From Anaerolineae bacterium (GTDB taxonomy: Bacteria > Chloroflexota > Anaerolineae > B4-G1), in the NCBI GenBank assembly GCA_030612185.1, contig JAUWOI010000319.1:1-5669 (forward strand): a DNA stretch of 5,669 bases. Reading direction: 5' to 3'. The notes below the pieces were generated by a model. The model saw only the letters and a list, made by a program, of their open reading frames with translations. It did not search any database and had not been told where the DNA came from. Both the position numbers and the translations under genes were made by a program. Positions 1-5,669 of the stretch are shown here, piece after piece. Positions within the stretch are counted from its first letter, which is position 1. Every line of letters starts with the position of its first letter.

Positions 1-234
1 ACACCGAATCCCCCCACCCTCACGCCGGTGCCTACTCCTAACCCGACGGCTACCCTTCGGGCTGAGCCTCAGGGCGAAGCCGGCACTCCTAGCCCCACCG
101 CCACCTCCACCGAAACTCCCACCCCCACACTCACACCGACCCCCTTCTCGCTCTCCGAACCGGTGTTGATCGGCGTGACGCCCACCCTATCCGACACAAC
201 CGCCATCCCCTCCCCCATGCCGGTAGCGGAGATG
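1..234 (+). other. Pro/Thr/Ser-rich low-complexity linker coding segment of the LCP gene
   Basis: The translation is dominated by Pro, Thr and Ser, with repeated TPTP, SPTA and TPTLTP units, so the DNA is C-rich with many accc, cccc and cacc triplets. It sits just before the LCP domain and most likely is a disordered spacer between the (unseen) membrane anchor and the catalytic domain. Such stretches are common in surface proteins of Chloroflexota, which is one reason for the suggested taxonomy. There is no exact tandem repeat unit. Confidence 0.7.
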
Positions 235-1344
235 GCTCCCGGCACCATCAACATTGTCGTGCTGGGCAGCGACCGCCGCCCAGATTGGGACGACTGGCAC
301 ACCGACGTCGTCCAGATCGTCTCCATCCAGCCTGCACTGCCCGCCGTGACCGTGCTCTCCATCCCCCGTGACCTCTACGTCTACATCCCCGACTTCTGGA
401 TGAGCCGCGTCAACTTCGCCGATATGTACGGCGAAATGTATGGCTACGAGGGCGGGGGGCCGGCTCTGGTTCAACAGACACTGCTCTACAACCTGGGCAT
501 CCCGGTAGATCACTACGTGCGCACCGACTTCCACGGTTTCACCGGCATCGTGGATACGCTGGGCGGCGTGGATATCCCAGTACACTGCCGGTTGCAAGAC
601 CACTGGCCCTACCCCGACGAGAACGGCGAGTATCCCATCAAGGCGCTGGAGCCGGGGGTACATCACATGGACGGGGAGACAGCGCTCTGGTACGCCCGCT
701 CGCGTATGACTTCTAGCGTCTTTGCCCGCGAACGACGCCAGCAGCAGGTGCTACAGGCGATCTGGCGCAGAGCACGCAGTCTAGACCTTCTGCCTCGCAT
801 CCCTGAACTGTGGGAGCAATCCCGAAGTATGATCGTCACCGACGTAGAGTTCGGCGATGTGCTTACACTGGCCGAGGTGGCCTTCCGGCTCGACGAGCAG
901 AACGTACGCTTCCGCAACATCGGCTACCAACACGTCATTCCCTGGACAACGCCCAAGGGGGGATCGGTGTTCCTGCCCAACTGGGAGGAGATAGGGCCGG
1001 TGGTGAGCGAGGCGCTGGGACCGGTGCCGGAGGGCCGGCTGTGGCGAACACTTCAGACGGTGGAGGTGTGGAACGGAACGCCCAGCGCAGACTGGGATCA
1101 ACTGGCCGCCGACCGGCTCTTCCGCCAGGGCTTCGTCGCCGTCATCGGCCAGCCCGACCGGCGGGACTACCCCCAGACACAGTTGATTGACTTCACGTCC
1201 ACGGCCAAGGGAAGTGCCGTATCTTACCTGCAGTGGATGTTCAACGTTCCGGCCGGGAACGTCATCTCCGCGCCCGATCCCAACATGCCGGTGCAATACC
1301 GACTCATCGTCGGCACCGACTATCAGACGTGCCGCAGCCCATAA
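1..1344 (+). CDS. LCP (LytR-CpsA-Psr) family cell-envelope protein with LytR_C domain, 5'-truncated
   Basis: Partial gene: the frame is open from base 1, so the start is upstream; the GTG at 28 lies inside a low-complexity linker and is not a convincing start. Numbering residues from that GTG, 1-70 are Pro/Thr/Ser-rich. The LCP domain covers about 73-250, with the strand INIVVLG, the SDRR motif (D82, R83), D93, SIPRD (R114, D115), IVDTLGGVD (D176), the ALWYARSR motif (R224, R226) and a closing RRQQQ. About 343-433 resembles LytR_C (VEVWNGT, then GFVAVIG, ending IVGTDY). LCP proteins are membrane-anchored, extracytoplasmic phosphotransferases that move undecaprenyl-linked glycopolymers onto peptidoglycan or other surface acceptors. 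The expected N-terminal membrane helix is not in the window. Oddity: the Asp usually found in the sDfgR segment before RQQ is Val231. The family call is strong; the exact polymer substrate is unknown. Confidence 0.93.
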   Translation, partial: TPNPPTLTPVPTPNPTATLRAEPQGEAGTPSPTATSTETPTPTLTPTPFSLSEPVLIGVTPTLSDTTAIPSPMPVAEMAPGTINIVVLGSDRRPDWDDWHTDVVQIVSIQPALPAVTVLSIPRDLYVYIPDFWMSRVNFADMYGEMYGYEGGGPALVQQTLLYNLGIPVDHYVRTDFHGFTGIVDTLGGVDIPVHCRLQDHWPYPDENGEYPIKALEPGVHHMDGETALWYARSRMTSSVFARERRQQQVLQAIWRRARSLDLLPRIPELWEQSRSMIVTDVEFGDVLTLAEVAFRLDEQNVRFRNIGYQHVIPWTTPKGGSVFLPNWEEIGPVVSEALGPVPEGRLWRTLQTVEVWNGTPSADWDQLAADRLFRQGFVAVIGQPDRRDYPQTQLIDFTSTAKGSAVSYLQWMFNVPAGNVISAPDPNMPVQYRLIVGTDYQTCRSP

Positions 1345-1364
1345 GGAAATCCCGACAGGTTTTT

Positions 1365-1393
1365 TTGCCAGCCGCTGGCGGGCGTGCTATAAT
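1365..1393 (+). promoter_or_regulatory. sigma70-type promoter of the hybrid histidine kinase gene
   Basis: A -35 box TTGCCA (1365-1370; five of six match TTGACA) is followed by a 17-bp spacer and a perfect -10 box TATAAT (1388-1393). A TGC at 1385-1387 makes an extended -10. Transcription would begin near 1398-1402, leaving a leader of about 75 nt before the GTG start at 1474. Spacing and box quality together make this a strong prediction. The -35 box and the spacer are partly covered by an inverted repeat (1367-1379). A run of seven T (1360-1366) abuts the -35 box. Confidence 0.8.
1367..1379. repeat. Perfect inverted repeat GCCAGC-C-GCTGGC within the promoter
   Basis: The two 6-bp arms are exact reverse complements separated by one base (as RNA or cruciform, a 5-bp stem with a 3-nt loop). 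It overlaps the last four bases of the -35 box and the first part of the spacer. The T7 run lies upstream of it, not downstream, so on the + strand it does not have terminator layout. It could be an operator half-site pair or chance in GC-rich DNA. Confidence 0.45.
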
Positions 1394-1458
1394 ACACACG
1401 TGAAATCTGGGAAAAGGTTTTGCCGCCACACCCAGCCGTTAGCCGACGTAGGGCGATT

Positions 1459-1473
1459 AGGGGGAAGGAAGAA
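1459..1473 (+). promoter_or_regulatory. Purine-rich ribosome binding site that sets the GTG start at 1474
   Basis: The stretch AGGGGGAAGGAAGAA directly precedes GTG 1474. AAGGA at 1465-1469 ends 4 nt before the GTG; AGGGGG at 1459-1464 ends 9 nt before it. This supports the GTG at 1474 over the in-frame TTG at 1420, which lies about 20 nt after the predicted transcription start, has no comparable site and would add 18 residues unlike a receiver N-terminus. Confidence 0.65.
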
Positions 1474-4011
1474 GTGGACGAGAAAGAGCACATCCTGATC
1501 GTTGATGACGACAAAAGCACCCGTAGAAGCCTGAGTCTCATATTTGGAAAGAAGGGGTATGAGACGGAGGCAGTGGGGACGGGGCGAGAGGCAATAGAGA
1601 AGGCGCAAGAGAGATTCTTCAACCTGGCTCTCCTGGACATCCGGCTGCCTGACGTGGAAGGGATAGGGTTGTTAGCGCCTTTGAAGGAGCTGCACCCCGA
1701 CATGGTGGTGATCATGGTAACCGGCTATGCCTCTCTGGAAACGGCGGTGCGGGCACTGAACGAAGGGGCATCAGCCTACACTACCAAGCCCTTGAACATG
1801 GATGAGGTGTTGGCCACCGTGGAGGAGGCGCTTGAGAAACAGCGCCTGATCCTGGAGAACCGGAGGCTGTACGAGGCAGCCCAGCGAGAACTGGCCGAGC
1901 GCAAGCGAGCGGAGGAAGCACTAAAGCGGCGGGCAACCCAGTTGGCCACGCTGAGCGAGGTCGGGCGGCAGATCACTTCCCTGCTCGAACCGGACCCGCT
2001 GCTAGCCCACATCGTGAACCTCATCCGCGAGGCCTTTAACTATCGTTACGTCACTATTCTCCTGGTTGATCCAGCCACCGGGGCGGGCGAAAGAACGAAA
2101 AGGTTGACGCTCAAGGCGAGTGCTGGCTTCGAAGCGGAGGCTATGAAAGGACTAAGCATCAGCATGGAGGAAAAGTCCATCTGCGGCTGGGTGGCGACCA
2201 ACGGCGAGCCGCTGCTGGCGGGCGATGTCCGCCAGGAACCGCGCTACTACCAGGTAGAAGCGCTGGCCGACACCCGCTCGGAACTGGCTGTGCCCATCCA
2301 GGTCAAAGGTCAGGTCATCGGTGTGCTAGACGTACAGAGCGCCGAACGGGACGCCCTTGATGAAGATGACATCTTCACCATGTGCGCATTGGCCGACCAG
2401 GTAGCAGCGGCCCTGGAGAACGCGCGGCTGTTCGAGGCCGAGCGGCAGCAGCGGGACCTGGCCGAGGCACTGGAGGAGGCAGCCTCCGCTGTCAGCAGCA
2501 CCCTGAATCTCGACCACGTGCTGGACCGCATCCTGGAGCAGGTGAAGCGGGTGCTCGCAGGGGATGCCTTCAATGTTATGCTGCTAGAGGACGACACCGC
2601 ACGGATAGTCCGCTGGCGGGGGTCCGAAGGCCTGGGAGTGGAGCGCCTGATATCCGGTTTTGCCATCCCTATTGCCGAGTACCCCACCCTGCTGAAGATG
2701 GCATACACAGGTGAGCCGGTTCTCATCGCAGACACGACCGTTGACTCCGATTGGGTACTGACCGATGGCCGGGAGTGGCTGCGCTCCTACGTCGGCGCAC
2801 CCATCCAGGTGGGAGGCGTGACCGTGGGCTTCCTGAACGTGAACGGAACCCTGCCGGGCCAGTTCGGCCCGACCGACGCCCGGCGGCTGGAGGCCTTTGC
2901 CGACCACGCTGCCACCGCCATCGAGAACGCCCAACTCTACCGGAAACTACTAAACTACGCCGAGCGACTGGAGGAGCGGGGGCAGGAGCGCGCCACCGAA
3001 CTACAGGCCCAGTACGCCCGCCTGGGAGCAGTCCTGCGCAGCACCTCCGACGGCATCATCGTCACCGACGAAGAGGGTGAAATCGTCCAGACCAACCCCG
3101 TCGCCGATACGTGGCTCACCCGGACACTTTCGCCAGCGGATACGGCCCGGTTGCGAGAGACGGTGCAGCACCTGGCAGGGCGAGCCGAGGAACGGCCGGA
3201 GACAATACTGGAACTGACGGGACTGGACCTGCAGTTAAATGCAGCGCCCGTCTTGGAGCCTGGGGCGGAGGGGGCGGCGACGGTGGTGGCGGCTCACGAC
3301 ATCAGCCACCTCAAGGCGCTGGAGCGGATGAAGTCCAGTTTCGTCACCAACATCTCCCACGAACTACGCACTCCCATTACGACGATTAAGTTATACACGG
3401 CGCTGATGCAGCAGACAGCGCCGGAGACGTGGGAGAAGTACGTAGACGTGCTGGGGCGGGAGGCAGAGCGGCTGGTGCGGCTGGTGGATGACATTTTGCA
3501 GATTTCCCGCATTGACGCCGGACGGTTGGAAATGAAGCCCCGGCCAACTCCTCTCAATGAGTTGACCAGGGTGGCAGTCGTCAGCCACCAGATACTGAGC
3601 CAGAACCATGGGCTAACCCTGAAGCACCGGCCGGCGGAGCCAGGGCCGGTGGCGCTGGTGGACCCCAAGCAGATGATGCAGGTCTTGGACAACCTGGTGG
3701 AGAACGCCATCCTGCACACGCCAGAGGGGGGCAGGGTAATAGTCTCCACCGGCAAGGAGGAGGCAGAGAGGTGGATGCGGGCGACGGTGACGGTGACCGA
3801 CACAGGTATCGGCATCCCGGAGGAGGAATTGCCCCACATCTTCGAGCGGTTCTTCCGGGGGGAGCAGCCGCGGCTGATGCAGGTGCAGGGGGCTGGCCTG
3901 GGGCTGGCGATCGTCAAGGAAATCGTGGGATTGCACGAGGGGCGGGTAACTGTGGAGAGCCAGGTGGGAGAGGGCACTACTTTCACCATCTGGCTGCCTC
4001 TCACCGACTGA
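1474..4011 (+). CDS. Soluble hybrid sensor histidine kinase: REC-GAF-GAF-PAS-HisKA-HATPase_c
   Basis: The 845-residue protein has no membrane segment, so it should be cytoplasmic. Domains in order: receiver about 5-120 (acidic pocket D11/D12, phosphoacceptor D55 in LLDIRLPD, T83, K105 in TTKP); charged helical linker 120-155; GAF 155-318; GAF 332-488, each ending in an ALENARLF/AIENAQLY helix; helical linker; PAS 512-612; HisKA 615-685 with the phosphorylated H629 in NISHELRTP; HATPase_c about 728-842 with N box (N740, N744), G1 box DTGIGIP at 776-782, F box FERFF and G2 box GAGLGLA. All catalytic residues are present, so it should autophosphorylate. The receiver precedes the kinase, suggesting control by an upstream phosphodonor. 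Start GTG 1474 follows a purine-rich RBS and gives a normal receiver N-terminus. It has its own promoter. The signals bound by GAF and PAS cannot be told from sequence. The receiver-coding part is somewhat lower in GC than the rest. Confidence 0.95.
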   Translation: MDEKEHILIVDDDKSTRRSLSLIFGKKGYETEAVGTGREAIEKAQERFFNLALLDIRLPDVEGIGLLAPLKELHPDMVVIMVTGYASLETAVRALNEGASAYTTKPLNMDEVLATVEEALEKQRLILENRRLYEAAQRELAERKRAEEALKRRATQLATLSEVGRQITSLLEPDPLLAHIVNLIREAFNYRYVTILLVDPATGAGERTKRLTLKASAGFEAEAMKGLSISMEEKSICGWVATNGEPLLAGDVRQEPRYYQVEALADTRSELAVPIQVKGQVIGVLDVQSAERDALDEDDIFTMCALADQVAAALENARLFEAERQQRDLAEALEEAASAVSSTLNLDHVLDRILEQVKRVLAGDAFNVMLLEDDTARIVRWRGSEGLGVERLISGFAIPIAEYPTLLKMAYTGEPVLIADTTVDSDWVLTDGREWLRSYVGAPIQVGGVTVGFLNVNGTLPGQFGPTDARRLEAFADHAATAIENAQLYRKLLNYAERLEERGQERATELQAQYARLGAVLRSTSDGIIVTDEEGEIVQTNPVADTWLTRTLSPADTARLRETVQHLAGRAEERPETILELTGLDLQLNAAPVLEPGAEGAATVVAAHDISHLKALERMKSSFVTNISHELRTPITTIKLYTALMQQTAPETWEKYVDVLGREAERLVRLVDDILQISRIDAGRLEMKPRPTPLNELTRVAVVSHQILSQNHGLTLKHRPAEPGPVALVDPKQMMQVLDNLVENAILHTPEGGRVIVSTGKEEAERWMRATVTVTDTGIGIPEEELPHIFERFFRGEQPRLMQVQGAGLGLAIVKEIVGLHEGRVTVESQVGEGTTFTIWLPLTD

Positions 4012-4042
4012 CCAAACCCCGATTGACAACAGGGTCTATTGG
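4012..4042. repeat. Imperfect inverted repeat flanking the -35 box of the second promoter
   Basis: CCAAACCC (4012-4019) can pair with GGGT (4032-4035) and TTGG (4039-4042), with three unpaired bases (CTA) between the two right-hand parts. The -35 box lies in the 12-base loop. No T run follows, so it is not a rho-independent terminator for the kinase gene. An operator role is possible, but chance is equally likely. Confidence 0.25.
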
Positions 4043-4051
4043 GACTATACT
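4023..4051 (+). promoter_or_regulatory. Near-consensus sigma70-type promoter of the membrane sensor gene
   Basis: A perfect -35 box TTGACA (4023-4028), a 17-bp spacer and a -10 box TATACT (4046-4051; five of six) lie 12 bp after the stop of the preceding kinase gene. Transcription should begin near 4057-4062, giving a leader of about 40-45 nt before ATG 4102. The predicted start also argues against using the in-frame TTG at 4057. The sensor gene can thus be transcribed independently of the kinase upstream. Confidence 0.82.
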
Positions 4052-4101
4052 AGTTCTTGGTACAAAATGCTGCAAGAGGGGCGGAGTGGGGATCACGAGT
4101 C

Positions 4102-5669
4102 ATGAAAACGACGCGATCTACTTTACTGATCCTGGCGCTTTCCGCCATGGGCATCGGCCTGATGATCGTGATGGGGGTGCGACTGGACCGGGTCACCCAG
4201 GAGGAGATCGTAACCCGCTTCAGCCAGCGCCAACTGCTGCTGGCCGAGCAGACGGCGGCTAGCGTCCAATCCATCTTCGACGAGGCGCGGCGGGACCTGC
4301 TGCACATCAAAGAAGGGGGCGGCCCAAACTGTCTGGCCAACGCACTGGGGGCGGAGAACGAGGAGCAGATAGCCGCCTGCCGGGGAGTGACCGAGCAGAG
4401 CCTCTTCAGTTACCTCCAAAGCCACCCCATCTACGCGCAAATTCGCTACATTGACGCCAGCGGGCAGGAGATCGTAGGAGTGGACAGCGACGGCGAGACC
4501 GTGCGCATCATCCCCCAGGATCAACTGCGGTCGCAGGCGGAGCGCGAGATCTTCGTCGCCACGAAACAACTCGACGCGGGAGAGGTTTACGTCTCCCCGC
4601 TGGAACCGGCGCTGGGCCACGGCGAGGTGATGGTTGGCCACTGGACGGTACGCCTGGTCGCGCCCGTTCTCGACAGTCTGGGCCAGCGGCAGGGCATCGT
4701 CGTCCTCAACCTGCTAGGTGACGAGATCAGAGTGCGCGTGGCCCGGTTGAGCGCCGAGGAGGACATGGACGTCTGGGTACTGGACGAGACGGGCGTGGAG
4801 ATCATCAACATCGCCCATCCCGAACTGAAGGGCAGCAATGCCTACGAGTACTGCCAACAGACCGGGGACGAGACACTTATCGCACTGATCGAGGACATGC
4901 TGGCCGGCGGCCGGGGGACGGGGACCTACCTCTGGCTGGAGAGCGAGGGCGGCCAGCCGGTGGTGAAAAAACTGATGGCCTACGCTCCCATCTACACGGC
5001 CGAGGGCCACGTGTGGTCAGTGGGCACCTCTGTGACCTACGACACCATCCTGGCGGCGCACCGCCAAACCCGCACGACGTCGGTCTTCCTGGGGGGGAGC
5101 ATCATCGTCATTATCCTGGCCGGGGCAGTTCTGGCCGCCCGGTCGGGCTACAAGCGGGCGGTGGCCGAAGAGCAGGCCCATCTCGGTGAGACACAGCGTC
5201 GCCGGAGTGAGGAATTAGAGGCGCTGCGGGAAATCTCCCTGGCTGTTACCGCTCAACTGGGACTTGACGAAGTCCTGCAGAACGTCGTGGAACAGGGCTG
5301 TCGCCTGCTCGACGCCAGGGCGGGGGGCGTCTACCTCGTTGATGAGACAAGGGACGACCTCAAGTTTGTCGTCAGCCATGGCTACACGAGGAACTACGTC
5401 GGTACACGTTTGGCATCCGGCGAGGGGCTCTGCGGCCGGGTGCTACAGAGCAGCGCACCGCTGGCCGTGGCCGACTATAACCATTGGGAGGGACAGTCGC
5501 CTGACTGGGAGGCCGAGCCGCTCACCGCCGTCCTCGGCGTGCCCCTCAAGCGCGGCGAGCAGGTCATCGGCGTCCTGGAATTCGCCGAGAGCGGCCGGGC
5601 CAGGGGATTTGACGAGCACGACGTCTGGCTGGCCACGCTCTTCGCCAACCAGGCGGCTATCGCCATCGA
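4102..5669 (+). CDS. Membrane sensor protein with double-Cache-like extracytoplasmic domain and cytoplasmic GAF, 3'-truncated
   Basis: The frame runs open from ATG 4102 to the window edge (522 full codons, no stop). Residues 1-7 are basic (K2, R5), TM1 is about 8-26, TM2 about 327-347. Between them an approximately 300-residue extracytoplasmic region looks like two Cache/PAS-type lobes: the membrane-distal lobe has IRYIDASGQEIVGVD, RIIPQDQL, VYVSPLEP and a PVLDSLG..GIVVLNL strand pair; the second has DVWVLDETGVEI and LMAYAPIY...VWSVGTS. TM2 is followed by a charged helix (about 350-375) and a GAF domain from about 378 to the edge (GEGLCGRV, VLGVPLKRGEQVIGVLEF). No HAMP domain is seen. Cache sensors bind small extracellular ligands. 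The output domain is outside the window; a histidine kinase is the most likely, but GGDEF or a phosphatase domain would fit. The RBS is weak: GGGG at 4088-4091 is 10 nt from the ATG. ATG 4102 is preferred over ATG 4147 because it keeps the basic N-terminus and full TM1. Confidence 0.9.
   Translation, partial: MKTTRSTLLILALSAMGIGLMIVMGVRLDRVTQEEIVTRFSQRQLLLAEQTAASVQSIFDEARRDLLHIKEGGGPNCLANALGAENEEQIAACRGVTEQSLFSYLQSHPIYAQIRYIDASGQEIVGVDSDGETVRIIPQDQLRSQAEREIFVATKQLDAGEVYVSPLEPALGHGEVMVGHWTVRLVAPVLDSLGQRQGIVVLNLLGDEIRVRVARLSAEEDMDVWVLDETGVEIINIAHPELKGSNAYEYCQQTGDETLIALIEDMLAGGRGTGTYLWLESEGGQPVVKKLMAYAPIYTAEGHVWSVGTSVTYDTILAAHRQTRTTSVFLGGSIIVIILAGAVLAARSGYKRAVAEEQAHLGETQRRRSEELEALREISLAVTAQLGLDEVLQNVVEQGCRLLDARAGGVYLVDETRDDLKFVVSHGYTRNYVGTRLASGEGLCGRVLQSSAPLAVADYNHWEGQSPDWEAEPLTAVLGVPLKRGEQVIGVLEFAESGRARGFDEHDVWLATLFANQAAIAI

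Noticed and set aside
1..234. Tandem DNA repeat array at the left edge
   Set aside because: The periodic look comes from Pro/Thr codons; there is no constant repeat unit and the reading frame continues straight into the LCP domain.
781..1296. Minus-strand open frame (171 codons) opposite the LCP gene
   Set aside because: Antisense to the LCP and LytR_C-coding region; His/Gly/Val-rich translation without motifs.
1311..1334. Stem CGGCAC...GTGCCG at the end of the LCP gene as a transcription terminator
   Set aside because: The 6-bp stem with a 12-nt loop lies inside the coding region, and the nearest T run (1360-1366) starts 25 bases after it, so it lacks the layout of a rho-independent terminator.
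1367..1393. Hairpin at 1367-1379 as a terminator of the LCP gene
   Set aside because: The T run comes before the stem on the + strand and the bases after it are GC-rich. Read on the minus strand the stem is followed by A, not T.
1420..1473. Upstream TTG start extending the kinase by 18 residues
   Set aside because: The extra residues (PPHPAVSRRR and so on) do not belong to a receiver fold, there is no ribosome site near 1420, and a good purine-rich site precedes GTG 1474.
3294..4004. Long minus-strand open frame (236 codons) opposite the kinase core
   Set aside because: It is antisense to the HisKA and HATPase motifs of an unmistakable gene; its translation is Ser/Arg/Pro-rich without any recognisable domain. 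A shadow of GC-rich coding.
3771..4262. Plus-strand open frame bridging the end of the kinase gene and the start of the sensor gene
   Set aside because: It is out of frame with both real genes, crosses the promoter at 4023-4051 and has a Gly/Ala-rich translation typical of a shifted GC-rich frame.
4123..4641. Minus-strand open frame (172 codons) opposite the sensor gene
   Set aside because: It lies opposite the Cache-coding region, which has clear family patterns on the + strand; no domain and no credible ribosome site on the minus strand.

Overview
This window looks like ordinary chromosome from a GC-rich, probably Chloroflexota (Anaerolineae-like) bacterium. That placement is inferred from three things: a Pro/Thr-rich linker (runs of TPTP and SPT) in front of an LCP domain, the GAF-rich kinase architectures, and near-consensus sigma70-type promoters. 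No rRNA or other phylogenetic marker is present, so it is tentative. All real genes are on the + strand. I saw no tRNA, rRNA, CRISPR array, insertion sequence or attachment site.

Layout. (1) Positions 1-1344 hold the 3' part of a LytR-CpsA-Psr (LCP) family gene with a C-terminal LytR_C-like domain; its true start is off the left edge. (2) A 129-bp intergenic region carries a very good promoter (TTGCCA-N17-TATAAT with an extended -10 TGC) that overlaps a perfect small inverted repeat. (3) Positions 1474-4011 encode a soluble 845-residue hybrid histidine kinase ordered receiver-GAF-GAF-PAS-HisKA-HATPase, with all key receiver and kinase residues present. (4) A 90-bp intergenic region carries a second near-perfect promoter (TTGACA-N17-TATACT). 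(5) From 4102 to the right edge runs an open, unfinished gene for a membrane sensor: TM helix, large extracytoplasmic double-Cache-like domain, second TM helix, short coiled coil, cytoplasmic GAF domain. It is cut off before its output domain. Because it has no stop codon inside the window it is easily missed.

Working together. The LCP protein probably acts on the cell surface, joining an undecaprenyl-linked polymer to the envelope; it appears to be a separate transcription unit. The two signalling genes are adjacent and co-oriented but each has its own promoter. A plausible but unproven reading is that the membrane sensor detects an extracellular ligand and that the receiver at the front of the soluble kinase takes input from this or another kinase, giving a phosphorelay. 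No DNA-binding response regulator lies in the window.

I did not find a clearly undescribed system here. The points most worth a second look are the receiver-first kinase beside a truncated double-Cache sensor, the inverted repeat inside the first promoter, and a substitution at a usually acidic position of the LCP domain.
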